33,154 nt of DNA from Clostridia bacterium (GTDB lineage Bacteria; Bacillota; Clostridia; CAKSNL01; HGM11501), in the NCBI GenBank assembly GCA_900766735.1, contig CAAFWO010000009.1, positions 1 through 33,154 of the forward strand. Reading direction: 5' to 3'. The stretch's first letter is position 1, and every line of letters begins with the position of its first letter. The notes under the pieces were generated by a model that was not told the DNA's origin, searched no databases, and was given only the letters and a program-made list of their open reading frames with translations. Position numbers and translations under genes: made by a program. This document shows positions 7,867 through 13,747 of the stretch, piece by piece.

Positions 7867-7895
7867 ATTATACCACAAAATTCCCTTATTTACAA
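7867..7895 (-). promoter_or_regulatory. Sigma-A promoter of the ABC exporter operon
   Basis: On the minus strand TTGTAA (7890-7895), 17-bp spacer, TATAAT (7867-7872). Transcription would start near 7860 and cross the structured repeat before reaching the TTG at 7494, a leader of about 365 bases. The stretch 7768-7866 also contains a small AAGGGA/TCCCTT hairpin in the leader and nothing else notable. Confidence 0.7.
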
Positions 7896-7912
7896 CCCAA
7901 ATATTGCCGAGG

Positions 7913-7929
7913 TGTCGAACTGTGTCGAT
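7913..7929 (+). promoter_or_regulatory. Two Spo0A-box-like sites
   Basis: TGTCGAA at 7913-7919 is an exact 0A box and TGTCGAT at 7923-7929 differs in the last base. They are spaced 10 bp apart (one helical turn), as expected for a Spo0A dimer. A weaker TGTCGGT lies at 7993. The pair lies between the divergent promoters for the exporter operon (-35 at 7895) and spo0A (-35 at 7959), so it could serve autoregulation of spo0A and control of the exporter. Confidence 0.6.
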
Positions 7930-7958
7930 AAAAAAGGTGGAAAAATTTAGAAAACCTC

Positions 7959-7987
7959 TTGCAATCGCTGGAAACTTATGGTAAAAT
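7959..7987 (+). promoter_or_regulatory. Vegetative promoter of spo0A
   Basis: TTGCAA (7959-7964), 17-bp spacer, TAAAAT (7982-7987), about 60 bases before the ATG. I did not find a convincing sigma-H promoter. Confidence 0.65.
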
Positions 7988-8048
7988 GTAAATGTCGGTA
8001 AAAAAATCATATAAAACAATATAAAACATAAAATGAAGGAGAATAAAA

Positions 8049-8843
8049 ATGAACGACACAATCAGAGTACTTATCATTGACGATAACCGTGACATAGCGG
8101 ACGAGATCCGCGAATATCTCGCAAAATCGGGGAACAGCGAGATCGAGATCGCAGGCTTTGCGTATGACGGGAAGGACGGACTTGAAAAGATCGCCGCGCT
8201 ACAGCCGGACGCAGTCATCTTGGACATCGTGATGCCGGTATTGGACGGCATCGGCGTGCTCAAGGCGATGCCTAGATACACCGGGTTCAAGCGCCCCGCG
8301 GTCGTGATGCTCTCGGCACTGGCACAGGAGCACGTTTCCGGAATGGTCTCCGCCTACGGCGCGGACTACTACATGGTCAAGCCCGCGTCGTATGAGATGC
8401 TTTTTGACAGGATCAAGATGCTCTGCCGCCCTGCGCCCGTCAAGGCCGGCGTCGAAATGAGGCTTTCTCCTCAAAGAGAGATCACTCCCAAGGAAATGGA
8501 GATCAAGGTCACCAACGTTATTCACAACGTCGGCGTGCCGGCAAACATTAAGGGCTATCAGTATCTGCGCGACGCGATCTTAATGACAATCAACGACAAC
8601 GAGATGATAAACGCCGTCACAAAACAGCTCTATCCCGAGGTCGCAAAGAGGCATAAGACCACCTCGTCCAGAGTTGAGCGTGCGATCCGCCACGCGATCG
8701 AGGTCGCATGCACGCGCGGAAACGAGGAGTGTTTTTACAAGCTCTTCGGCTATACCGTGAGCACCTTGAAGGGCAAGCCCACAAACTCGGAGTTCATCGC
8801 CCTTATCGCGGATAAATTAAGGCTCGAGACCGCCGCTTGCTGA
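8049..8843 (+). CDS. spo0A: Spo0A, sporulation master response regulator
   Basis: 264 residues. The N-terminal receiver has the acidic pair IIDDNRD, the phosphorylated aspartate in AVILDIVMPVLDG, the switch threonine/serine in VMLSALAQ and the lysine of MVKPAS. The C-terminal sporulation-specific DNA-binding domain is highly conserved, with VIHNVGVPANIKGYQYLRDAI, the recognition region TTSSRVERAIRHAIEVA and TVSTLKGKPTNSEFIAL. Phosphorylated Spo0A binds TGTCGAA boxes and commits the cell to sporulation. The start has a clear AAGGAG ribosome binding site and the gene ends before a strong terminator, so it appears to be a single-gene unit. It is not adjacent to spoIVB, unlike in most spore formers. 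Confidence 0.97.
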   Translation: MNDTIRVLIIDDNRDIADEIREYLAKSGNSEIEIAGFAYDGKDGLEKIAALQPDAVILDIVMPVLDGIGVLKAMPRYTGFKRPAVVMLSALAQEHVSGMVSAYGADYYMVKPASYEMLFDRIKMLCRPAPVKAGVEMRLSPQREITPKEMEIKVTNVIHNVGVPANIKGYQYLRDAILMTINDNEMINAVTKQLYPEVAKRHKTTSSRVERAIRHAIEVACTRGNEECFYKLFGYTVSTLKGKPTNSEFIALIADKLRLETAAC

Positions 8844-8850
8844 CACACAA

Positions 8851-8882
8851 AAAGGCTGTACTTTTAGTACAGCCCTTTTTTT
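8851..8882. terminator. Terminator between spo0A and the deacetylase gene
   Basis: Stem GGCTGTACT (8854-8862) with AGTACAGCC (8866-8874), three-base loop, followed by T7 on the plus strand and preceded by an A run on the other side, so it can work for both converging genes. Confidence 0.88.
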
Positions 8883-9738
8883 ATTTGAACTCGTCTAAGC
8901 TTTTAAATGTGAAGCCCTGTTCGCGCGCGGAATCGATAATGTAGCCGAGCGCTGAAGCATTGTCGCTCGAGACCGCGTGAAGAAGAAGAACGCTTCCGCC
9001 GTAAAGATATGGGATCACGCTGTCCTTGGCATACCCGGCGCCCTTCTGATTGTCGCGCTCCCAGTCGCGGTAGGCAAAGCTCCAAAGCACCGTCTTGCAC
9101 CCGGCGGCGTTTGCCGCCGCGAGCGACCGCTCACTGTATGCGCCCTCCGGCGGCCTGAAATATGTAAGATGCTCGCCGAACGCCTCATAAAACTTAAGAT
9201 CAAGCTCGTTTATCTCGTTCTCCATCGCCTCCGCCGTGCCGAGCGACGGCATATTCGGGTGGCGCACGGTGTGATTGCCGACAATGTGCCCCTCGTCGAG
9301 CATTCGTCGTATCAGATCGGCGTTGCCGTCGATATACGGGCCGGTCACGAAAAACGCCGCGGTCACACCCTTTTCTTTGAGCGTGTCTAAAATGACGGCG
9401 GTGTAGCCGTTTTCATAGCCCTCGTCGAACGTCAGATAGAGCGGTTTTCCCTCGGCGCTTCCCTCATAGATGCACGAATATTTCTCCATCATATCGCGCT
9501 GGCCTTTAGTAAATTCCGACGGCGCACCCGGCTTTTTCACGAAGCCCCAGCCAAACAAATCGTTTGAAAGCGCGTTTATCTCTTCCTCAGTCATCACCGG
9601 CTCGGGTTCAGGCTCCGGCTCCGGCGTTTCTTCGACTATTTCCTGCGCCGGTTCATCGTTTACTTCCGGCTCCTCCGGTGCTTTCGCGCATGAACAAAGC
9701 ACAAGCATAAATGCGATCACAACTGATAATTTTTTCAT
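8881..9738 (-). CDS. Lipoprotein polysaccharide deacetylase (PdaA-like)
   Basis: 285 residues. A lipoprotein signal peptide with lipobox LCSC (Cys at about 17) is followed by an acidic, Pro/Glu-rich linker (about 20-50) and a NodB-type deacetylase domain. Motifs: TFDEGYENG (metal aspartates), HTVRHPNM (metal histidines), FRPPEGAYS and a late LLLHAVS. The T-F-D-E-G-Y variant of motif 1 and overall sequence are those of PdaA, which removes acetyl groups from muramic acid during spore cortex delta-lactam synthesis. A cortex role is an inference; other peptidoglycan N-deacetylation is possible. It follows the Lgt-family gene by 34 bases and likely shares its transcript, which is notable because the protein itself is a lipoprotein. 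Confidence 0.85.
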   Translation of the reverse strand: MKKLSVVIAFMLVLCSCAKAPEEPEVNDEPAQEIVEETPEPEPEPEPVMTEEEINALSNDLFGWGFVKKPGAPSEFTKGQRDMMEKYSCIYEGSAEGKPLYLTFDEGYENGYTAVILDTLKEKGVTAAFFVTGPYIDGNADLIRRMLDEGHIVGNHTVRHPNMPSLGTAEAMENEINELDLKFYEAFGEHLTYFRPPEGAYSERSLAAANAAGCKTVLWSFAYRDWERDNQKGAGYAKDSVIPYLYGGSVLLLHAVSSDNASALGYIIDSAREQGFTFKSLDEFK

Positions 9739-9772
9739 TTTTCAGCCTCCCTCATACTTTATATATGCACCG

Positions 9773-10555
9773 TCAGCCGTTTTTACGCTGAATTTTTGCA
9801 CCGAGCAAATAAAAACAGGAAAACACGAAAATGATAGCACTGATAAACTGCGATGTGGAAAGTCCGAAAACGAAGCCTCGCACCGCGTCGCCCCTCAAAA
9901 ATTCAAGGCAGAACCTTATCACCGAATAACTCAAAAGATATAAAATGAAGAGCCTGCCCCGGCATTTTCCGCTTTTAAGCAAGCGGTAAAAAACGATAAA
10001 AAGCACCAAATTAAATCCGGCCTCGACAAGCTGAACCGGAAAACGGGTGACGCCGTTTACCTCCGGCACATACGGGTTGTTTTGCGCGGCAAAACCGAAG
10101 CGCGACTCGATGCCGTAACAGCAACCGCTCAAAAAACAGCCGATCCTTCCGAAAAAGTGGAAAAGCGGCGCGGCGGAGGCCGAAATGTCGGCATAGGTCG
10201 CAAGGTCGAGCTTTTTTGCTTTTACCGTGATGAGCCCGGCAACGATTCCGCCGAACAGACCGCCGTAAAAAACAGAGCCGCCGAATATGACGCTCACCAC
10301 TATTTTAAAGCCCTGCAAATTCCTGATCTTAAGAAAATAGCCGAACTTGTCAAGCTGTGTCAGCGCATAGAGGATGTGGCCGCCGAAGAAAATGCCGATC
10401 GCGACCCACAAAAGAAAGATTGTCGCGTCAATATTGTCAAGCCCTCTTTTTTTAATGCATTTTGTGAAGTAAAAGCCTGCCGTGAGCAGACCCGCCACGG
10501 CCGCAATCGCGTACATGGACATTTCCCTTCCGAAAAGGACAAAGCTCGGAAACAT
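9773..10555 (-). CDS. Lgt-family prolipoprotein diacylglyceryl transferase-like membrane protein
   Basis: About 260 residues and roughly seven hydrophobic helices. Family landmarks are present: FYGGLFGGI, FGRIGCFLSGCCYG, RFPVQLVEA and the late RFCLEFLRGD. In classical Lgt the central motif is G-R-x-G-N-F-x-N-x-E; here the asparagine and glutamate positions are cysteines, a form found in a divergent branch annotated as Lgt family. It may therefore be a paralogue rather than the housekeeping enzyme. I start it at the ATG at 10555, directly behind GAGGAGGATC; an upstream in-frame start would lie in the terminator hairpin. It is followed closely by a lipoprotein deacetylase gene, a possible substrate. 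Confidence 0.78.
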   Translation of the reverse strand: MFPSFVLFGREMSMYAIAAVAGLLTAGFYFTKCIKKRGLDNIDATIFLLWVAIGIFFGGHILYALTQLDKFGYFLKIRNLQGFKIVVSVIFGGSVFYGGLFGGIVAGLITVKAKKLDLATYADISASAAPLFHFFGRIGCFLSGCCYGIESRFGFAAQNNPYVPEVNGVTRFPVQLVEAGFNLVLFIVFYRLLKSGKCRGRLFILYLLSYSVIRFCLEFLRGDAVRGFVFGLSTSQFISAIIFVFSCFYLLGAKIQRKNG

Positions 10556-10576
10556 ATGATCCTCCTCTTTATAAAA

Positions 10577-10604
10577 ATATGGAACGATCAAGATCGTTCC
10601 ATAT
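10577..10604. terminator. Terminator hairpin before the Lgt-like gene
   Basis: Twelve- to thirteen-bp palindrome ATATGGAACGATC/GATCGTTCCATAT with A/T runs on both flanks. It terminates the DUF4190-type gene on the minus strand. It lies only about 20 bases before the next start codon, leaving little room for a separate promoter, so the downstream pair may depend on read-through. Confidence 0.8.
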
Positions 10605-10624
10605 TTTTTCTTATGTATTAGTTA

Positions 10625-11074
10625 TTAATACAAACCGTCAAGCTCCGACAGTGCGCCTGCACCTGCGCCGATGCATGCCGTACATCCGATAATGCAGATG
10701 ATACCGATTACGGCCATAGCAACGCCGATGATGCCGAGCACGAAGCCTGCGCTGGCCATTCCGGAGGGCTTGCCGTAAACCGCGGCGGACATCTTCTTGC
10801 CCTTAACACCGAAAATAATACCTAAGATCGCGCATACCAATGTGAAATACTGAATAACCGGGAACCAACCGCCGACAATACCTGCGATACCGAGTACCAA
10901 TGCGGCAATGGAGAAGCCTTTTCCCTCGTCAGCGCCTGCCGCCGGAGCAGCCTGTGCCGCCTTGGGCGCCTCGGGAGCCGGAGCTTCGGGAGCTGCCGGA
11001 GTCTCGGGAGCCTGTTCGGGGGTCACTTCGTTCTTTTCTTCGTTCATGTCAAAGTTGTTCTCGTTGTTTTCCAT
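10625..11074 (-). CDS. DUF4190-type small membrane protein with acidic Pro/Ala-rich head
   Basis: About 149 residues. The first ~55 are hydrophilic (acidic, then an alternating Ala/Pro/Glu stretch) and should be a flexible cytoplasmic or exposed segment. The rest has two to three hydrophobic segments: FSIAALVLGIAGIVGGW, YFTLVCAILGIIFGVKG and ASAGFVLGIIGVAMAVI. The A-L-V-L-G-I-x-G and G-x-x-L-G-I-I-G repeats with a middle hydrophobic helix are typical of DUF4190 proteins. Their biochemical role is not established. The start is at the ATG at 11074, after GAGGAGGAT, preferred over an ATG seven codons earlier that precedes the site. Single-gene unit with its own promoter and terminator. Confidence 0.75.
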   Translation of the reverse strand: MENNENNFDMNEEKNEVTPEQAPETPAAPEAPAPEAPKAAQAAPAAGADEGKGFSIAALVLGIAGIVGGWFPVIQYFTLVCAILGIIFGVKGKKMSAAVYGKPSGMASAGFVLGIIGVAMAVIGIICIIGCTACIGAGAGALSELDGLY

Positions 11075-11107
11075 AATAAAATCCTCCTCTTCCATAATAT
11101 TAATTAC

Positions 11108-11136
11108 ATTATAGCGTATAACAGTCTATTTGTCAA
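11108..11136 (-). promoter_or_regulatory. Strong sigma-A promoter of the DUF4190-type gene
   Basis: Perfect consensus on the minus strand: TTGACA (11131-11136), 17-bp spacer, TATAAT (11108-11113). Confidence 0.85.
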
Positions 11137-11155
11137 CAAAGTTTTAATTAAAAAA

Positions 11156-11178
11156 AGTGTGCGCTTAAAGCACACACT
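11156..11178 (-). terminator. Terminator of the amino-acid ABC operon
   Basis: On the minus strand a 9-bp stem (AGTGTGTGC with GCGCACACT, one U-G pair), loop of five, followed by seven T. The TAA of the ATPase gene is in the hairpin. Confidence 0.8.
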
Positions 11179-11896
11179 TTAAAAATTCCTGAGTTCTTTC
11201 GTTTTTAGGATTTGTGAAAAGTTCTTCCGGCCTGCCCTGCTCCATGATAACGCCTTCGTCCATGAAGATAACGCGGTCCGCAACGTCACGCGCGAAGCCC
11301 ATCTCGTGAGTAACGACGATCATCGTCATTCCTCCGTCGGCAAGCTCCCTCATGACCTGGAGCACCTCGCCGACCATCTCGGGGTCGAGCGCGCTCGTCG
11401 GCTCGTCGAAGAGCATAACATCCGGATTCATCGCAAGCGAACGCGCGATCGCGACTCTCTGTTGCTGGCCGCCGGAAAGCTGATGCGGATAATAATCCGC
11501 CTTGTCGGAAAGTCCGACTCTCTCCAAAAGCTCATATGCCTTTTTCTCCGCCTCGGCCTTGTTCATCTTGCCAAGGTCGACCGGAGCGAGCATAATGTTC
11601 TTCTTAACGGTCAGATGCGAAAACAGATTGAAGTTCTGGAACACCATTCCGATGTTCTCGCGCGCCTTGTTTATATTGAGTTTTTTATCCGTTATAACAT
11701 TTCCGTCGACCGTGATCTTTCCCTCGGTCGGCATCTCGAGCCTGTTGATACAGCGCAGAAACGTGGACTTTCCCGAGCCGGAGGGGCCGATGATGCACAC
11801 GACCTCACCCTCGGAAACCGTCATATCGACGCCGTTTAAGACCTTGAGACTGCCGAAATGCTTATGCAGATTTTCAACTATTACCTTTTCGTTCAT
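11165..11896 (-). CDS. Polar amino-acid ABC transporter ATPase (GlnQ/HisP type)
   Basis: 243 residues from the ATG at 11896; a TTG six codons earlier has no better site. Motifs: Walker A GPSGSGKST, Q-loop VFQNFNLF, signature LSGGQQQRVAIARSL, Walker B VMLFDEPTSALDPE, switch VVTHEMGFAR. The spacing and the E-M-G-F-A-R segment are characteristic of amino-acid importers. It is the last gene of a binding protein-permease-ATPase operon and overlaps the permease end by 23 bases, implying translational coupling. It energises uptake of a polar amino acid; the exact substrate cannot be read from sequence. Confidence 0.92.
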   Translation of the reverse strand: MNEKVIVENLHKHFGSLKVLNGVDMTVSEGEVVCIIGPSGSGKSTFLRCINRLEMPTEGKITVDGNVITDKKLNINKARENIGMVFQNFNLFSHLTVKKNIMLAPVDLGKMNKAEAEKKAYELLERVGLSDKADYYPHQLSGGQQQRVAIARSLAMNPDVMLFDEPTSALDPEMVGEVLQVMRELADGGMTMIVVTHEMGFARDVADRVIFMDEGVIMEQGRPEELFTNPKNERTQEFLKCVL

Positions 11897-12560
11897 AATT
11901 AACTCTCTTCTCAAGATATTTTGATATAACCATAAGTATCGAAATTACAATAAGGTAGGCTATCGCGACATAAATATAGGTCGCGAAGAACTGATACGAC
12001 TTTCCGACATAGATCTTCGCCTTGTTGACAATGTCCGCAAGGCCGATGACCGACAGGATCGACGTGTCCTTGATCGTGATGATAAACTGGTTTACCATTG
12101 AGGGAAGCGCAACCTTGAATGCCTGGGGAAGCACGATCTTAAAAAGCGTTCTTGCCTCGCTCAAGCCAAGGCTTCTTGCCGCCTCTTTCTGCCCCTTGTT
12201 GACTGCCTGAATACCGCCTCTGAATATCTCGGAAAGATACGCTCCCGCATTTAAGCTGAGCGTGATGATTCCGGCGGTAAAAGGATCCAGCCTGAACGCG
12301 GGGTTAAAGAGCTTTTGAATAAGCTGGGGCATACCGAAATATATGATGAACGCCTGAACGATCATGGGTGTGCCGCGGATTATCCAGATGTAGACCCCGG
12401 AAATGAAGCGCAGTATAACATTTTTAGAAATGCTTAAGAGGCACGAAACCAAACCGAGCGCCATGCCGATCGCAAGCGAGATCAACGAAATGAGCACGGT
12501 CATCTTGATTCCGGCAAGCAGTAAGGGGAGCGCCTCGTTATAAACTCTCACAAAATCCAT
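11874..12560 (-). CDS. Polar amino-acid ABC transporter permease (GlnP/HisM type)
   Basis: 228 residues with about five membrane helices. The family signature is visible as LVSCLLSISKN, then IRGTPMIVQAFIIYFGMPQ near residues 60-80, and the ATPase-contacting EAA loop GGIQAVNKGQKEAARSLGLS followed by LPQAFKVALPSM. The R-G-T-P motif identifies the His/Glu/Gln/Arg/opine family of permeases. It starts 88 bases after the binding-protein stop, with a stable hairpin between, and overlaps the ATPase gene. The gene uses a modest GGTGAT ribosome binding site. Confidence 0.92.
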   Translation of the reverse strand: MDFVRVYNEALPLLLAGIKMTVLISLISLAIGMALGLVSCLLSISKNVILRFISGVYIWIIRGTPMIVQAFIIYFGMPQLIQKLFNPAFRLDPFTAGIITLSLNAGAYLSEIFRGGIQAVNKGQKEAARSLGLSEARTLFKIVLPQAFKVALPSMVNQFIITIKDTSILSVIGLADIVNKAKIYVGKSYQFFATYIYVAIAYLIVISILMVISKYLEKRVNYERKGNS

Positions 12561-12584
12561 AAACTAAATCACCAACATAAATTA

Positions 12585-12615
12585 TTTCAGCATAGCAAAT
12601 AATGCTATGCTGAAA
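12585..12615. ncRNA. Intercistronic hairpin between binding protein and permease
   Basis: A perfect 13-bp stem (12585-12597 with 12603-12615), loop of five. There is no T-run after it on the coding strand, so it is more likely an RNA-stabilising or partial-termination structure that lets the binding protein mRNA accumulate above the permease mRNA, as is common in binding-protein operons. That role is inferred. Confidence 0.55.
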
Positions 12616-12648
12616 ATAAGCATTAATAAGTATTGTTTTGCCGCTTAA

Positions 12649-13503
12649 TTATTCAGCAGCCGCCTCTTCGTCATTCGCTTCCGCGTCAGCCTCGGTGTTC
12701 TCCTCGGGAGCAGCTTCCTCATCGTCAGCGCTCTTTGTGCTGTAGCCGTACTTAGCAAGGATCTCGTCATACTTGCCGTTCTCCTTGATGTTTGCAAGGC
12801 CCTTGTTGAAGAGGTCAAGAAGGTCTGCGTTTAAGCCCTTCTGAACTGCGAAACCGTAATATGCGGCATTCTCAACATCGCCGACAGTCTTTAATGCAAG
12901 ACCCTCGTCCTTAATAGCCCACTCAACAACCGAACGGTCCTCAAAGCATGCAACATTTGTTCCGTTAAGAACAGCGGTGTACATCGTGGGAGAATCCTCA
13001 TAGTAAGCAACCTCAAAGCCGATCTCTTCAGCATACTTCTCAGTAAGCTCAGCGCTCATTGTGCTGGTCTTAGCCGCAACCGTCTTGCCCTTTAAGTCCT
13101 CAACAGACTTAATGTCGCTGTCTGCCGCAACAACAAGGATCTGACCGTCCTCAAAGTAACCGTCAGAGAAATCGAAGGTTGCTTTTCTCTTATCGTTAAT
13201 TGTCATACCTGCGATCATACCGTCAGCCTGGCCGGACTGAACAGCGCCCATAGCCGCGTCAAAGCCTTCGTTGTGCATCTCATACTTAAAGCCCTGATCT
13301 TCAGCAATTGCCGCCAAAATGTCCATATCAACGCCGATATATTCGTTTGTCGCATTGTCAAGATACTCAAACGGAGCGAATGAGTTATCCGAGTAGATTA
13401 CATAGGTCTTCTCTTCTTTATTTTCTTCATCTTTCTTCGTGCATGCCGTGAAAGCACCGAATGCCATTACAGCCGCAAGAAGTGCCGCTAATGTCTTTTT
13501 CAT
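12649..13503 (-). CDS. Amino-acid ABC transporter substrate-binding lipoprotein
   Basis: 284 residues. Lipoprotein signal peptide with lipobox FTAC (Cys20) followed by a lysine/glutamate linker. The mature domain is a family 3 solute-binding protein: VIYSDNSFAPFEYLD, then GVDMDILAAIAEDQGFK, the MIAGMTINDKRKATFDFS block, and KGKTVAAKTSTMSAE. Unusually, about 30 residues after the domain form a highly acidic Glu/Ala/Asp tail (EEAAPEENTEADAEANDEEA), likely disordered. First gene of the importer operon with a near-perfect promoter. Captures a polar amino acid outside the membrane. Confidence 0.92.
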   Translation of the reverse strand: MKKTLAALLAAVMAFGAFTACTKKDEENKEEKTYVIYSDNSFAPFEYLDNATNEYIGVDMDILAAIAEDQGFKYEMHNEGFDAAMGAVQSGQADGMIAGMTINDKRKATFDFSDGYFEDGQILVVAADSDIKSVEDLKGKTVAAKTSTMSAELTEKYAEEIGFEVAYYEDSPTMYTAVLNGTNVACFEDRSVVEWAIKDEGLALKTVGDVENAAYYGFAVQKGLNADLLDLFNKGLANIKENGKYDEILAKYGYSTKSADDEEAAPEENTEADAEANDEEAAAE

Positions 13504-13532
13504 TTTACATCATCCCTTCAAAAATTTCTTCC

Positions 13533-13561
13533 ATTATATCATAATATACCTCTCTTGTCAA
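13533..13561 (-). promoter_or_regulatory. Strong sigma-A promoter of the amino-acid importer operon
   Basis: Perfect hexamers on the minus strand: TTGACA (13556-13561), 17-bp spacer, TATAAT (13533-13538). The start codon is about 30 bases from the -10. Confidence 0.88.
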
Positions 13562-13697
13562 TCTAAAGGTAAATTTTATTTTTTCGTTCCGTTAATATTA
13601 TGTTTAATTCTCACAAAATTATATATACATGGCAGCATTTTCTTTGAAATCTTTGTGAGATTTTTCACATGGCCGAATTTTTTTCGCCGTTCGGGAG

Positions 13698-13736
13698 AAA
13701 AAAGCGGAGTATCTGCATTATTTTGCAGATACTCCG
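13698..13736 (-). terminator. Terminator of ppdK
   Basis: Perfect 13-bp stem (13705-13717 with 13724-13736), six-base loop, followed on the minus strand by C then T6. The stem is only 12 bases beyond the ppdK stop. Confidence 0.92.
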
Positions 13737-13747
13737 AAATATTTATT

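Noticed and set aside
7565..7984. Short open frames in the spo0A upstream region
   Set aside because: They cover palindromic repeats and promoter elements and show no protein-like pattern.
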